Origin: an uncultured Clostridia bacterium
Lineage (GTDB): Bacteria; Bacillota; Clostridia; Oscillospirales; Ruminococcaceae
DNA length: 64,000 nucleotides
Assembly (NCBI GenBank): GCA_944386805.1
Contig: CALXCO010000009.1
Location: 1 to 64,000, forward strand
Direction: 5' to 3'
In this document: positions 7,227-17,250 of the stretch, in pieces
How the letters are laid out: the number at the start of each line of letters is the position of its first letter
Numbering within the stretch: position 1 is the stretch's first letter
The notes under the pieces: model-generated
The model's database searches: none
Told to the model about the DNA's origin: nothing
Seen by the model: the letters and a program-made list of their open reading frames with translations, nothing else
Translations under genes and position numbers: made by a program

Positions 7227-9563
7227 TTACAGCTCAAGTTTTCCGGGAACGACACCATGTTTGACACGGTCTTCCACTTCGGCACGCTTTGCGTCATTGA
7301 AGCGGTCCATCGTTCCGACCAGATAGCCGGTAATCCGGCGAATCCGTTCAAACCCTTTTTCACCCTCGGTCTCTTTGCGGTGGCAATGCGGGCATTCATT
7401 GGCAATGATGCCGGTAAATCCGCAAACCGGGTCACGGTCAACCGGATGGTTGATCGAACCGTAACCAATCCCGATTTCCTTCATATACCGGACTACCCGT
7501 TCAAAAGCATCCAGGTTCTGGGTCGGGTCGCCGTCCAGCTCAATATACGAGATATGTCCGCCGTTGGTCAGCGCATGATAGGGCGCCTCCAGCCGCAGTT
7601 TATCAAATGCGGAAATATCGTAATAAACCGGAATATGGAAAGAGTTGGTATAATACTCACGGTCGGTAATGCCGGGAAGAATCCCAAAGCGGACCTTGTC
7701 CTTGCGGACAAACGTCCCGGAAAGTCCCTCGGCAGGCGTCGCAATCAGGCTGAAATTCAGCCCGGTTTCTTCGGTTGCACGGTCGGTTCTCTCCCGCATA
7801 TGCGAAATAATCCGAAGCCCCAGTTTCTGCGACTCTTCCGACTCGCCGTGATGGAAGCCGGTCAGCGCCTTCAGGCATTCCGCCAGTCCGATAAAGCCCA
7901 TCGTCAGCGTGCCCTGTTTGAGCACCTCGCCAACCTCATCGTCCGGGCCAAGTTTTTCAGACCCCAACCAGACACCCTGTCCCATCAGCATCGGATAGTT
8001 GCGCACCTTTTTGCGCGCCTGAATTCGGAAGCGGTCAAGCAGCTGATCGACAACCAGATCCATCACCTTATCCAGCGACGCAAAGAATACATCGAGATCT
8101 CCCTTTGCCAGAATGCCCAGCCGCGGGAGGTTGACCGATGTAAAGGAAAGGTTGCCTCTTCCGGTCACGATCTCATGTTCCGGGTCGTAATGGTTGGCCA
8201 GTACCCTGGTCCGGCAGCCCATATAGGCGCATTCGGTGTCGGGGTGACCGGGTTTGTAGTATTGCAGGTTAAACGGCGCATCCAGGAACGAGAAATTCGG
8301 AAACAGCCGTTTTGCCGAAACACGAATCGCTAGTTTGAACAGATCATAGTTGGGGTCGCCAGGGTTATAGTTGACCCCTTCCTTGACCTTAAAAATATGA
8401 ATCGGGAAAATCGGGGTCTCGCCTGCCCCAAGACCCGCCTCGGTCGCCAGCATGACATTCCGGCTGACCATCCGCCCTTCCGGAGAGGTATCGGTTCCAT
8501 AGTTGATCGAAGAAAACGGGACCTGGCTGCCGGCACGGGAATTCATCGTATTGAGGTTATGGACCAGTGCCTCCATCGCCTGATAGGTCGCGCGTTCGGT
8601 CTCCTTTTCCGACTCGGAAGCAGCAAACGACTGCACTCTGGTCACCATATCATCCGTCATAAATCCGGAAAGTGCTTCCCGTTCCTTTTTGGCATACCCG
8701 TTTGAGCCATCCAGGCAGGGATAGATTTCCGCATCATACAAGGCTTTGACAGCCTGTTCCGCCTTTCCGGCAATCTCGTCATTGCAAAGAAGCTGTGCCG
8801 CTTTGACCAAATTGCTCCGGTAACGTTTGCGGTAAGTCTTGCGGACACCGTCTGACAGATAATAATCAAAACAAGGGATGCTCTGACCGCCATGCTGGTC
8901 GTTCTGGTTGGCCTGAATCGCGATGCAGGCCAGCGCCGAATAGGACGCAATATCCTGCGGTTCCCGCAGATAACCGTGCCCGGTCGAAAAACCGCCGGTA
9001 AACAGTTTATGCAGGTCAATCTGGGTGCAGGTCGTGGTCAGGGTCAGAAAATCCAGGTCATGGATATGGATGTCGCCATCAATATGCGCCTTGGAATGCT
9101 CCGGCTTGAGGACAAACAGCTGGTTGAACTTCTTGGCGCCCTCACTGCCGTATTTGAGCATCGTCCCCATCGCGGTATCGGCGTCAATATTGGCGTTCTC
9201 CCGTTTGAGGTCGCTCTCGGCTGCCGACTGGAAGGTCAGACCCTCATAGATCTTCATCAGGCTGGAATCCATCTCCCGAATCCGGCTGCGGTCGGCTCGG
9301 CAGAGAATATAACTCTTGGCAGTGGAAGCGTGTCCATTGTCAATCAGCACCTTTTCCACCGTGTCCTGAATCTGCTCAACGTCCGGCTGCTGGCCGTAAT
9401 CCAGCTGACGCTCCAGCCGCTGCGCGGTCTCTTCCGCAAGACTGTACGCTGTGCCGTAGTCACTTCCGCCGACGCTCTGCGCCGCACGGTAGATACCAAG
9501 CGCAATCTTTTCCAGGTTGAAGGGAACGACCCTTCCGTCACGTTTTCTGACTCTGGTAATCAT
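7227..9563 (-). CDS. nrdD: Anaerobic ribonucleoside-triphosphate reductase
   Basis: Class III ribonucleotide reductase, 778 residues, reducing ribonucleoside triphosphates to deoxy forms without oxygen, with formate as usual reductant. Visible features: N-terminal ATP-cone (VRKRDGRVVPFNLEKI onwards, residues about 3-90) for allosteric control; the catalytic barrel; a C-terminal zinc site with CGFTG and CPHC; and the glycyl radical motif RRITGYLVGT about 45 residues before the end. The radical is installed by NrdG, encoded just downstream. An NrdR box lies between promoter and start, so repression by NrdR-(d)ATP is expected. Confidence 0.97.
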   Translation of the reverse strand: MITRVRKRDGRVVPFNLEKIALGIYRAAQSVGGSDYGTAYSLAEETAQRLERQLDYGQQPDVEQIQDTVEKVLIDNGHASTAKSYILCRADRSRIREMDSSLMKIYEGLTFQSAAESDLKRENANIDADTAMGTMLKYGSEGAKKFNQLFVLKPEHSKAHIDGDIHIHDLDFLTLTTTCTQIDLHKLFTGGFSTGHGYLREPQDIASYSALACIAIQANQNDQHGGQSIPCFDYYLSDGVRKTYRKRYRSNLVKAAQLLCNDEIAGKAEQAVKALYDAEIYPCLDGSNGYAKKEREALSGFMTDDMVTRVQSFAASESEKETERATYQAMEALVHNLNTMNSRAGSQVPFSSINYGTDTSPEGRMVSRNVMLATEAGLGAGETPIFPIHIFKVKEGVNYNPGDPNYDLFKLAIRVSAKRLFPNFSFLDAPFNLQYYKPGHPDTECAYMGCRTRVLANHYDPEHEIVTGRGNLSFTSVNLPRLGILAKGDLDVFFASLDKVMDLVVDQLLDRFRIQARKKVRNYPMLMGQGVWLGSEKLGPDDEVGEVLKQGTLTMGFIGLAECLKALTGFHHGESEESQKLGLRIISHMRERTDRATEETGLNFSLIATPAEGLSGTFVRKDKVRFGILPGITDREYYTNSFHIPVYYDISAFDKLRLEAPYHALTNGGHISYIELDGDPTQNLDAFERVVRYMKEIGIGYGSINHPVDRDPVCGFTGIIANECPHCHRKETEGEKGFERIRRITGYLVGTMDRFNDAKRAEVEDRVKHGVVPGKLEL

Positions 9564-9587
9564 TTTTCCTCAAATCCTATCTTTTCT

Positions 9588-9637
9588 GAATCAGATAATT
9601 TGTATGCAAACGTGCAGCTCCACACTATATCTTGTGG
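9588..9637 (-). promoter_or_regulatory. NrdR box(es) upstream of nrdD
   Basis: The 16 bases at 9622-9637 read ACACTATATCTTGTGG, close to the NrdR consensus ACACwATATATwGTGT. A degenerate second copy (9590-9605, right half best kept) lies exactly 32 bases away, the spacing of about three helical turns known for NrdR box pairs. Both lie downstream of the nrdD promoter. Confidence 0.75.
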
Positions 9638-9657
9638 CAATCAGCTAAACTGAGATT

Positions 9658-9687
9658 ATTATAGGTCAGTTATCGGCTGATTGTCAA
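9658..9687 (-). promoter_or_regulatory. Promoter of nrdD
   Basis: TTGACA (9687-9682) and TATAAT (9663-9658) on the minus strand with an 18-base spacer. Confidence 0.8.
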
Positions 9688-9689
9688 GG

Positions 9690-10002
9690 GTGGCAAAACT
9701 TTTCAGCCTTTTAGACAAACAGGTTGGGATGTTGAATTTCTTCCAACACTTTCGACAAAATACGCTCAAAATTCTTAGGGATTTTCCCGATTGCAAAGGA
9801 CACCTGTTCATGCTATTATGTCCGCTGTACGCGCACACAAATTCTTTTTTTCCACATATTCACCACACTTTTGTCATATTGTCAAAACGACGAAAATTAT
9901 CCCGCTATTTTGTACAGGTCAGACAGTCCTGTCTTGTGGATTGCTGACAGAAATAAATCCGGGCGGTAAAAATCTTTTTTCGGTGAAATCACAAAAATAA
10001 CT
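9690..10002. other. AT-rich intergenic stretch without gene
   Basis: About 310 bases between the divergent nrdD and murA genes. I find no credible reading frame. It holds T-rich tracts, a few TTCCACA/TGTGGAT-like words resembling single weak DnaA boxes, and small inverted repeats (ACAGG..CCTGT near 9920). Nothing can be assigned. Confidence 0.4.
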
Positions 10003-10030
10003 TTTCAAGAAGTTCCAGTTGTGCTATACT
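10003..10030 (+). promoter_or_regulatory. Probable murA promoter
   Basis: TATACT at 10025-10030 is a good -10 box; TTTCAA at 10003-10008 is a weak -35 with a 16-base spacer. Confidence 0.5.
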
Positions 10031-10062
10031 AGTAATGTTAAAAATGTAAAAGGGGTGTCGCT

Positions 10063-11346
10063 TTGGAAAAGTATATAATCAAAGGCGGCAAACAGTTGCA
10101 GGGTGAAGTTACCATCAGTGCGGCAAAGAATTCCGCTGTCGCAATCCTGCCCGCCGTCCTTCTTTCCGACGAACCATGTATTATAGATAATGTTCCCAAT
10201 ATCAGCGATATCGACTGTGCAATCAAAATTCTGACCCGTCTGGGCGCAGATGTCAAAATGATCAATAAATCTACTTTGCGCATCGACCCTACCCATATCC
10301 ATTCGGATACGGTAGAATATGAGCTGGGTAAAAACATGCGCGCTTCCTACTACTTCATGGGCGCGCTTCTGGGCAAAATCGGACGGGCTAATGTCTCGAT
10401 GCCCGGCGGATGCGATCTCGGCGCCAGACCGATCGATCAGCACCTCAAAGGCTTCCAGGCTCTCGGCGCTGAAAATACCGTCGAGTATGGAATGGTCCGG
10501 CTGACTTCCAAACAGCTGACCGGCGCTCACATCTATTTCGATGTCGTGACCGTCGGCGGTACCATCAATGTCATGCTGGCTGCCTGTAAAGCAAAAGGCC
10601 TTACCATCATCGAAAATGCCGCAAAAGAGCCGCATATCGTCGATGTCGCCAACTTCTTAAACTCGATGGGTGCGGATATCATGGGCGCCGGTACCGACGT
10701 CATCAAAATCCGTGGGGTCGATCATCTGCACGGCAGTGAATATTCGATCATCCCCGACCAGATCGAGGCAGGTACCTTCATGATTATCGCGGCTGCAACC
10801 AACGGCGATATCCTGATCCGCGGCGTCATTCCCAAACATCTGGAGGCTGTGACCGCCAAGCTGCAAAAGATTGGCGCGCGGGTCGTTGAATATGACGATG
10901 CCATCCGTGTCACCGGCACCGGCGTCCTGCGCAAAACCAGCGTCAAGACAATGCCCCACCCCGGTTTCCCGACTGATCTGCAGCCGCAGATCACCACGTT
11001 GCTGACCCTTGCCAACGGTACCTCGATTGTCACCGAGGATATCTTTGACAACCGGTTCAAGTATGTCGACGAGTTAAGACGGATGGGTGCGGATATTTCG
11101 GTCGACGGCAAGGTCGCCGTCATCGAAGGAACCGGTCACCTCAAGGGTGCTCCGGTTAAGGCAAATGACCTGCGGGCAGGTGCTGCGATGATTATCGCGG
11201 GACTGGCTGCCGAAGGCATTACCGAAATCGAAAATATCCATTATATTGAGCGTGGCTATGAAGGAATTGAGCGCAAACTCAAGGCTTTGGGCGCGGATAT
11301 CAAAAAGGTTTCCGTCCCCGACCAGTATATTCAAAAGCAGGCCTGA
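10063..11346 (+). CDS. murA: UDP-N-acetylglucosamine 1-carboxyvinyltransferase
   Basis: First committed enzyme of peptidoglycan synthesis: transfers enolpyruvate from PEP to UDP-GlcNAc in the cytosol. 427 residues, the usual length. Visible are the KNSAVAILPA substrate loop near residue 22, the PGGCDLGARPIDQH loop with the catalytic cysteine that fosfomycin alkylates (about residue 117), and the repeated inverse alpha/beta barrel pattern. The cysteine is present, so fosfomycin sensitivity of this copy is expected. Start is TTG at 10063 with AAAGGGG upstream. A terminator follows directly, so murA is a single-gene unit. Firmicutes often carry two paralogues (MurA/MurZ); which this is cannot be told here. 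Confidence 0.95.
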   Translation: MEKYIIKGGKQLQGEVTISAAKNSAVAILPAVLLSDEPCIIDNVPNISDIDCAIKILTRLGADVKMINKSTLRIDPTHIHSDTVEYELGKNMRASYYFMGALLGKIGRANVSMPGGCDLGARPIDQHLKGFQALGAENTVEYGMVRLTSKQLTGAHIYFDVVTVGGTINVMLAACKAKGLTIIENAAKEPHIVDVANFLNSMGADIMGAGTDVIKIRGVDHLHGSEYSIIPDQIEAGTFMIIAAATNGDILIRGVIPKHLEAVTAKLQKIGARVVEYDDAIRVTGTGVLRKTSVKTMPHPGFPTDLQPQITTLLTLANGTSIVTEDIFDNRFKYVDELRRMGADISVDGKVAVIEGTGHLKGAPVKANDLRAGAAMIIAGLAAEGITEIENIHYIERGYEGIERKLKALGADIKKVSVPDQYIQKQA

Positions 11347-11356
11347 TGCCCATCCG

Positions 11357-11390
11357 AAAACGCTGCCGCCAGATGCGGGCAGCGTTTTTC
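11357..11390 (+). terminator. Terminator behind murA
   Basis: Eleven-base perfect stem (11357-11367 with 11378-11388) ending in TTTTT. Confidence 0.85.
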
Positions 11391-11421
11391 TAAGCACCTC
11401 TGAAGGAGAGATTTGTCTTCC

Positions 11422-12210
11422 ATGTCCCTGTTTTACAACCTTTGCAGTTCCTCCAGCGGCAACGCCACCTTTGTCGGCGACCGGGAAGGCGGGCTGCTTT
11501 TTGATGCCGGGGTCGGCATCCGCAATTTCTCCAAATGGCTGCTGGCGCAGGGACTGACACCCGATTCGGTACGGGGCATCTTTCTGACGCATGAACATTC
11601 TGACCATATCAAAGGCGCGAGTGTGATTGCCAAGCGCCACGGCATTCCCATCTATGGCAGTGAGGACACCATCCGCTGTCTGCTGGACACCGGCCGTCTG
11701 ACCGGTGAGGAAGAAATCCATATCATCCGACAGGAAACCCATCTCGATGGGTTTCTGGTGACCGCTGTACCGACTTCCCATGATTCACCCGGAAGTGTCT
11801 GCTACCGGGTCGATACGCCGGACGGCAAATCGGTCGGGATCTGTACCGACCTTGGTTATGTCTCACCGATGATTCTCGACCTGATGAGCGGATGTGACCA
11901 TCTGCTTCTGGAGTCGAATTATGACGAAGAAATGCTCAAAAACGGCCCTTATCCCTATTATCTGAAAAAACGGATCGCCTCCCGCACCGGACACCTGTCC
12001 AACAGCCAGTGTGCTGAAACGATCGGGCGCCTGATTGCGCTGGGAACCCGTTCCTTTTCACTGGGGCACCTGAGCGAACACAACAACCTTCCCGACCTGG
12101 CTTACGATACCAGCTGCGGCTACCTTGCGCTGCTGGGACTGACGCCCGGCCGCGATTATACACTGGATGTTCTGGGAAAAGTCAACGACGGAAAGGTGGT
12201 GAACCTCTGA
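11422..12210 (+). CDS. MBL-fold metallo-hydrolase, WalJ (YycJ)-like
   Basis: A 262-residue metallo-beta-lactamase-fold protein. The metal-binding motif THEHSDHIKG and downstream HDSPGS and GHLSEHN segments are present, together with the N-terminal CSSSSGNATF typical of the WalJ/YycJ group. WalJ is linked in Bacillota to coordination of DNA replication and cell division and behaves as a 5'-3' exonuclease-like protein; here there is no walRK nearby. I prefer ATG 11422 from family comparison; the TTG at 11413 lies closer to the AAGGAGAG site and would add three residues. Overlaps rlmH at TGATG, so the two are translationally coupled. Confidence 0.88.
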   Translation: MSLFYNLCSSSSGNATFVGDREGGLLFDAGVGIRNFSKWLLAQGLTPDSVRGIFLTHEHSDHIKGASVIAKRHGIPIYGSEDTIRCLLDTGRLTGEEEIHIIRQETHLDGFLVTAVPTSHDSPGSVCYRVDTPDGKSVGICTDLGYVSPMILDLMSGCDHLLLESNYDEEMLKNGPYPYYLKKRIASRTGHLSNSQCAETIGRLIALGTRSFSLGHLSEHNNLPDLAYDTSCGYLALLGLTPGRDYTLDVLGKVNDGKVVNL

Positions 12211-12692
12211 TGCTGTCTGTCACAATTATCTGTGTGGGCAAGCTGAAAGAGCGCTACCTGACAGACGCCTGCGCCGAATACACAAAGCGCCTGTCCGCCT
12301 TCTGCAAGCTGACCATCACCGAACTTCCCGAATCAAGGCTCCCGGATTCCCCTTCTGATGGGGAAATCGCGAAAGCTCTTGACAAGGAAGGAGAGATGAT
12401 CCTTTCTAAAATTCCAAAAGATGCCTACGTCATCCCGATGTGCATCGAAGGAAAGATGATCTCTTCTCCCGATTTATCCGAGATGCTGACCCAAATCCCT
12501 CTGTCCGGCAAAAACCGGATTGTCTTTATCATCGGCAGCTCCTGCGGGCTGTCGGATGCGGTCAAAAACAGAGGCGATTTCCGGCTCTCCATCTCTCCGA
12601 TGACCTTCCCCCATCAGCTGGCAAGGGTCATGCTGCTGGAACAGGTCTACCGCGGCTTTATGATCGCCGCCGGAAACAAGTACCACAAATAA
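12210..12692 (+). CDS. rlmH: 23S rRNA (pseudouridine1915-N3)-methyltransferase
   Basis: SPOUT-class methyltransferase acting on pseudouridine 1915 in helix 69 of 23S rRNA of assembled 70S ribosomes. 160 residues, standard length. The knotted SAM site is seen in FIIGSSCGLSDAV, and the C-terminal SISPMTFPHQLARVMLLEQ and GNKYHK ending are diagnostic. Start ATG shares bases with the walJ stop. The two upstream/downstream genes walJ and typA are close enough for one transcript. Confidence 0.97.
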   Translation: MLSVTIICVGKLKERYLTDACAEYTKRLSAFCKLTITELPESRLPDSPSDGEIAKALDKEGEMILSKIPKDAYVIPMCIEGKMISSPDLSEMLTQIPLSGKNRIVFIIGSSCGLSDAVKNRGDFRLSISPMTFPHQLARVMLLEQVYRGFMIAAGNKYHK

Positions 12693-12728
12693 AGAAAACC
12701 CGCTGTAATTGAAGGAGGAACTTACTTT

Positions 12729-14552
12729 ATGATCAGAAACGATCTGCGTAACATTGCCATTGTCGCCCACGTTGACCACGGCAAAACCACGCTGCTCAAT
12801 GAGATGCTCAAACAGGGCGGCGCTTTCCGTGAAAACCAGGCTGTCGAAGACCGTGTCATGGACTCAGGCGACCTGGAACGTGAAAGAGGCATCACCATCA
12901 CCTCCAAAAACACCGCGCTCCATTATAAGGGCACCAAAATCAACGTTATCGACACCCCCGGCCATGCCGACTTTGGCGGCGAGGTTGAACGTATCCTCAA
13001 GATGGTAGACGGTATTCTGCTGCTGGTCGACGCGTTCGAAGGCTGCATGCCCCAGACCCGTTTCGTCCTTCAGAAAGCAATGGAACTGGGACATAAAATC
13101 ATCGTCGTCGTCAACAAGATCGACCGTCCCGATGCAAGACTGTATGAAATCGAGGAAGAGGTTCTGGAACTGCTGCTCGACCTGAATGCGACCGAAGAAC
13201 AGCTGGATTCGCCGGTTGTCTACTGCTCCGGCCGTGACGGCATCGCTTCCTATTCTCCTGACCACCCCGGCACTGACCTGCAGCCGCTGTTTGACAAGAT
13301 TATCGAACATATCGACCCGCCTCAGGGCGACCCCGATGCTCCGCTGCAGCTGATGGTCTCCTCTATCGACTATAACGACTATGTCGGCCGTATCGCTGTC
13401 GGACGGATTACCCGCGGTACCATCCATACCGGTCAGGAAGTCATGATCTGCGACTACCACAACCCCGATACCCGCTATAAAGGTAAAGTCGTCACCCTGT
13501 ACCAGTTTGACGGCCTGAAACGTATCCCCTGTGATACCGCCACTGTCGGCGATATCGTCTGCGTCTCCGGTATCGAAAATATCACCATCGGTGAAACCAT
13601 GTGCGACCCGTCTCTGGTCGAGGCTCTCCCCTTCCAGAAGATCAGCCAGCCGACGGTTGAAATGACCTTTGGCGTCAATACCTCTCCCCTTGCCGGCCGT
13701 GAGGGCAAATATGTCACCTCCCGCCAGATTCGTGACCGTCTGCAGAAGGAACTGCTCAAGGACGTTTCGCTCCGTGTATCGGACACCGATTCGGCTGATA
13801 CCTTCCTGGTCGCAGGACGCGGTGAGATGCACCTCTCCATCCTGATCGAAACGATGCGCCGCGAAGGGTATGAGTTCCAGGTCAGCAACCCCCACGCCAT
13901 GTTCAAGGAAATCGACGGCAAAAAGTGCGAGCCGATCGAACGTCTGGTCATCGACGTCCCCGACACCTGCACCGGTGTTGTTATGGAAAAAATGGGCTAC
14001 CGCAAAGGCGAGCTCCAGACGATGGTCCCCCAGGGCAGCCGTGTCAAGATGGAATTCCTGATTCCAGCAAGAGGCCTGTTCGGTTATAAGAATGAGTTCC
14101 TGACCGATACCAAGGGTGAAGGCATCATGGCTTCCGTCTTTGAATGCTATGCTCCTTACAAAGGCGATATTCCTACCCGTACCACCGGTTCGCTGATCTC
14201 CTTTGAGACCGGTACCGCCGTTGTCTATGGTCTGTACAACGCGCAGGAACGTGGTCAGCTCTTTATCGGGCCTGGTGTCGACGTATACGAAGGCATGATC
14301 GTCGGTCAGTCCCCCAAGGCGGAAGATATCGTCGTCAACGTCTGCAAGGAAAAACACCTGACCAATACCCGTTCTTCCGGTTCGGATGACGCCCTCCGCC
14401 TGATTCCGCCGAAGAATATGAGCCTTGAACAGTGCATCGAGTTCATCGCGGAAGATGAACTGATCGAAGTTACCCCGAAAAACCTGCGGATGCGCAAGGT
14501 TATTCTGGACAAGACCCAGCGGATGAAAGCGTGGGCAGCAAAACGCAAATAA
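12729..14552 (+). CDS. typA: Ribosome-binding GTPase TypA/BipA
   Basis: Translational GTPase of 607 residues, related to EF-G, involved in 50S assembly and growth under stress. G1 [11 protein letters not shown]3 [14 protein letters not shown] and G4 NKIDR are intact; domains II, III and V and the BipA-specific C-terminal domain (ending [11 protein letters not shown]-like) follow. Ribosome binding site AAGGAGG is strong. The coding strand is rich in C-ending codons, a pattern of highly expressed genes here. A terminator ends the walJ-rlmH-typA unit. Confidence 0.97.
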   Translation: MIRNDLRNIAIVAHVDHGKTTLLNEMLKQGGAFRENQAVEDRVMDSGDLERERGITITSKNTALHYKGTKINVIDTPGHADFGGEVERILKMVDGILLLVDAFEGCMPQTRFVLQKAMELGHKIIVVVNKIDRPDARLYEIEEEVLELLLDLNATEEQLDSPVVYCSGRDGIASYSPDHPGTDLQPLFDKIIEHIDPPQGDPDAPLQLMVSSIDYNDYVGRIAVGRITRGTIHTGQEVMICDYHNPDTRYKGKVVTLYQFDGLKRIPCDTATVGDIVCVSGIENITIGETMCDPSLVEALPFQKISQPTVEMTFGVNTSPLAGREGKYVTSRQIRDRLQKELLKDVSLRVSDTDSADTFLVAGRGEMHLSILIETMRREGYEFQVSNPHAMFKEIDGKKCEPIERLVIDVPDTCTGVVMEKMGYRKGELQTMVPQGSRVKMEFLIPARGLFGYKNEFLTDTKGEGIMASVFECYAPYKGDIPTRTTGSLISFETGTAVVYGLYNAQERGQLFIGPGVDVYEGMIVGQSPKAEDIVVNVCKEKHLTNTRSSGSDDALRLIPPKNMSLEQCIEFIAEDELIEVTPKNLRMRKVILDKTQRMKAWAAKRK

Positions 14553-14570
14553 TCCCCGGCCTTGAAAGCA

Positions 14571-14612
14571 GGACGCAGAAAACGCAGCTGACGTTTTCCG
14601 CGTCCTTTTTTT
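14571..14612 (+). terminator. Terminator behind typA
   Basis: Interrupted stem GGACGC-AAAACG / CGTTTT-GCGTCC followed by seven T residues. Confidence 0.9.
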
Positions 14613-14634
14613 ATGTAAAGAAAGGGATGGATGT

Positions 14635-15576
14635 ATGGACAATCTGATTTTCAGCCTCAACTCAACGATGCCGCTGTTTCTGGTCATGGTGATCGGTTAC
14701 CTGCTGAAAAAAAAGGGGATGCTGACAAAAAACTTCATTTCGGCGGCAGAAAAGTTCAATTTTGATGTGACACTGCCGGCACTGCTGATTCGGGACCTGT
14801 CGGAAATCGATATTTACGGGACATTTGACCTGAAATTCGTCATCTACTGTGCACTCGCAACGACCGGATTTTTCGGGCTGACCTGGATTGCGGCACGGCT
14901 GCTGATCCGGGATAAGAGCTGCGTCGGTGCATTTGTTCAGGTCGCCTGCCGGTCAAGTGCGGCAGTGCTGGGAATTGCGCTGATTCAGAATATGTATGGT
15001 ACCTCCGGAATGGCGCCGATGATGATTATCGGTGCAGTCCCGCTGTTCAATATTTATTCGGTACTGGTGCTGACGCTGGAAAACCCTGAAAACAAATCCA
15101 AGGGGGCAATCAAAAAGGCGCTGTTTAACATCGTCACCAATCCGATTATCATCGGTATCGTCATCGGATGCGCCATCTCCCTCTGCCGTATCCAGCTGCC
15201 GACGATTCTTGACAAGACGGTCGGCAACTTCGCTTCGATGGCAAGCCCGCTGGCACTGGTCGTGGTCGGCGCATCGTTTGAGTTCTCCGGCGCACTCAAA
15301 AAACTGGGGCTGAGTATCGCCGCAACGCTGGTCAAGCTGGTGTTTATCCCGGCCGTATTCCTGCCGATTGCCTGGGCCTGCGGCTTTCGGGACGAAAAGA
15401 TGGTCGCCATTCTGGTCATGCTGTGCGGTTCGGCTACCCCAAGCTGCTATATCATGGCGAAAAATATGGGCGGCGACGCCGACCTTTCCTCCAGCGTCAT
15501 TGTCCTGACGACGCTGATCTCGGCATTCACGCTGACCTTCTGGGTATGGCTGCTGCGGACGCTGGCACTGATCTGA
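14635..15576 (+). CDS. AEC family transporter (auxin efflux carrier/malate permease type)
   Basis: A 313-residue membrane protein with about ten hydrophobic segments in two halves. Features of the family include N-terminal PLFLVMVIGYLLKKKG and the conserved CGSATPSCYIMAKNMGGD segment in the C-terminal half. Bacterial members are secondary carriers for organic acids such as malate or malonate; substrate unknown here. ATG at 14635, with purine-rich AAAGGGATGG ahead. It sits alone between the typA terminator and the arginine promoter region. Confidence 0.85.
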   Translation: MDNLIFSLNSTMPLFLVMVIGYLLKKKGMLTKNFISAAEKFNFDVTLPALLIRDLSEIDIYGTFDLKFVIYCALATTGFFGLTWIAARLLIRDKSCVGAFVQVACRSSAAVLGIALIQNMYGTSGMAPMMIIGAVPLFNIYSVLVLTLENPENKSKGAIKKALFNIVTNPIIIGIVIGCAISLCRIQLPTILDKTVGNFASMASPLALVVVGASFEFSGALKKLGLSIAATLVKLVFIPAVFLPIAWACGFRDEKMVAILVMLCGSATPSCYIMAKNMGGDADLSSSVIVLTTLISAFTLTFWVWLLRTLALI

Positions 15577-15879
15577 TTAACCAACAAAGTGTGTATATTC
15601 GCGTATATTTTTCGCAATTCCCGTATATTATGTGAATTTTGTTGTATTTTTTTTGATTAATTGCTTTTTATTGAACAGAATTCGGTGTGCATCTTTGTAT
15701 ATATATACAAAGATGCGAAAATATAATGGATAAATCCAAAAATCTCCTTGATTTTTCCAAATATGAGTGTATAATAATACCTATACCAAGGAAATACATT
15801 CGGACGGGATTGAAACCCCGCCCGGCTTCTGAATAAAAGCCCTGTTGCTGACAGAAGCAGAGAAAAGGAGAAGTTTATC
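15577..15879 (+). promoter_or_regulatory. Arginine operon promoter region with repeats and palindromes
   Basis: No gene is present. It contains three GTATATT repeats at 15593, 15603 and 15623 (10 and 20 bases apart, so on one face of the helix); a perfect 28-base palindrome at 15689-15716 centred on TATATATA; an inverted repeat AAAAATC-N5-GATTTTT (15738-15756) overlapping the -35 TTGATT (15748-15753); and the -10 TATAAT (15770-15775) with a 16-base spacer. These are likely sites for an arginine-responsive repressor (ArgR-type), by position only. argG begins behind AAAAGGAG. Confidence 0.65.
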
Positions 15880-17103
15880 ATGGGAAACATTAAAAAAGTT
15901 GTTCTTGCATATTCCGGCGGCCTCGATACCTCTATCATCATCCCGTGGCTGAAGGAAAACTACGATAACCCCGAAGTCATCTGCGTGTCCGGCAACGTCG
16001 GCCAGGACGCTGAACTGGAAGGCCTCGAAGAAAGAGCCAAAAAGACCGGCGCTTCCAAACTGTACATCGAAGATATCCAGAAAGAGTTCGTTGAGGACTA
16101 TGTCTTCCCCACCCTCAAGGCTGGCGCTGTTTACGAGAATAAATACCTGCTGGGTACCTCCTTTGCAAGACCTGTAATCGCAAAACGGATCGTCGAGATT
16201 GCCAAGGCTGAAGGCGCTGACGCTATCTGCCACGGCTGCACCGGCAAGGGCAACGACCAGGTTCGGTTTGAACTCGCAATCAAGGCTCTGGCTCCTACGA
16301 TGAAGATCATCGCTCCCTGGAGAGAATGGTCGATCAAGTCCAGAGAGGAAGAGATTGATTACGCTGAAGCACACAACATCCCCCTCAAGATCAACCGTGA
16401 GACCAACTACTCCAAGGATATGAACCTCTGGCATCTGTCTCATGAAGGCCTCGATCTGGAAGACCCTGCAAATGAACCGCAGTATAACAAACCCGGTTTC
16501 CTGGAGATGGGCGTCTCTCCTGAAGCCGCTCCCGACAAACCGACCTACATCACCCTGCACTTTGAAAAAGGTATCCCGACCGCTCTGGACGGCGTCGAGA
16601 TGGATGGCGTTACGCTGATTAAGACGCTGAACAAGATCGGCGGCGCAAATGGCATCGGTCTGGCTGACCTGGTCGAAAACCGGCTGGTCGGCATGAAGTC
16701 CAGAGGCGTTTATGAGACTCCCGGCGGAACGATTCTGTACCATGCACATGACGTGCTGGAAACCATCTGCCTCGACAAGGAAACCCAGCATTACAAACAG
16801 CAGGTTGCACTCAAGTTTGCTGATCTGGTCTACAACGGACAGTGGTTCACTCCCCTCAGAGAAGCACTCTCCGCATTCGTCGACAAGACTTCCGAAACCG
16901 TTACCGGTGATGTCAAGCTCAAGCTGTACAAGGGCAACATCATCAATGCCGGCGTGACTTCCCCCTACACCCTGTATGATGAGGAAGTCGCTACCTTCTC
17001 GGAAGACCATGTCTATGATCAGAAGGACGCTGGCGGATTCATCAACCTGTTCGGCCTGCCGATTCAGGTAAAAGCGATGCTGGATGAAAAACGCGGCAAA
17101 TAA
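15880..17103 (+). CDS. argG: Argininosuccinate synthase
   Basis: Joins citrulline and aspartate with ATP to argininosuccinate, the penultimate step of arginine synthesis. 407 residues, usual length. The N-type ATP pyrophosphatase loop [10 protein letters not shown] is at residues 8-17, and the family segments [13 protein letters not shown] and [10 protein letters not shown] are clear. It heads the cluster argG-argH-argC-argJ-argB-argD-argF. Expression is probably repressed by arginine through the upstream palindromes. Confidence 0.98.
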   Translation: MGNIKKVVLAYSGGLDTSIIIPWLKENYDNPEVICVSGNVGQDAELEGLEERAKKTGASKLYIEDIQKEFVEDYVFPTLKAGAVYENKYLLGTSFARPVIAKRIVEIAKAEGADAICHGCTGKGNDQVRFELAIKALAPTMKIIAPWREWSIKSREEEIDYAEAHNIPLKINRETNYSKDMNLWHLSHEGLDLEDPANEPQYNKPGFLEMGVSPEAAPDKPTYITLHFEKGIPTALDGVEMDGVTLIKTLNKIGGANGIGLADLVENRLVGMKSRGVYETPGGTILYHAHDVLETICLDKETQHYKQQVALKFADLVYNGQWFTPLREALSAFVDKTSETVTGDVKLKLYKGNIINAGVTSPYTLYDEEVATFSEDHVYDQKDAGGFINLFGLPIQVKAMLDEKRGK

Positions 17104-17201
17104 TCTGATACGGTAAAGCGGTCAATATATTTTTTCTGCTTCCATAATAAATGAAGGGAGGCGTTTTTGGACGTCTCCCTGTCATTGTTTTTACAGGTCC
17201 T

Positions 17202-17250
17202 ATTTTGGGGTTATGACCGGGGATGGCTTTGCCGGTCATAACCCCAAAAT
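17202..17250 (+). repeat. 19-base perfect inverted repeat between argG and argH
   Basis: 17202-17220 is perfectly complementary to 17232-17250 with an 11-base loop. No T-run follows, so it is not an ordinary terminator. A weaker 8-base stem (17156-17163 with 17172-17179) lies before it, and GTCTCC within that stem can alternatively pair with GGAGAC at 17251-17256, so two exclusive folds are possible. Confidence 0.7.

Noticed and set aside
9690-10002. Possible replication origin signals (DnaA-box-like words) between nrdD and murA
   Set aside because: Only two or three weak, unclustered 7-of-9 matches and no dnaA, dnaN or gyr genes nearby.
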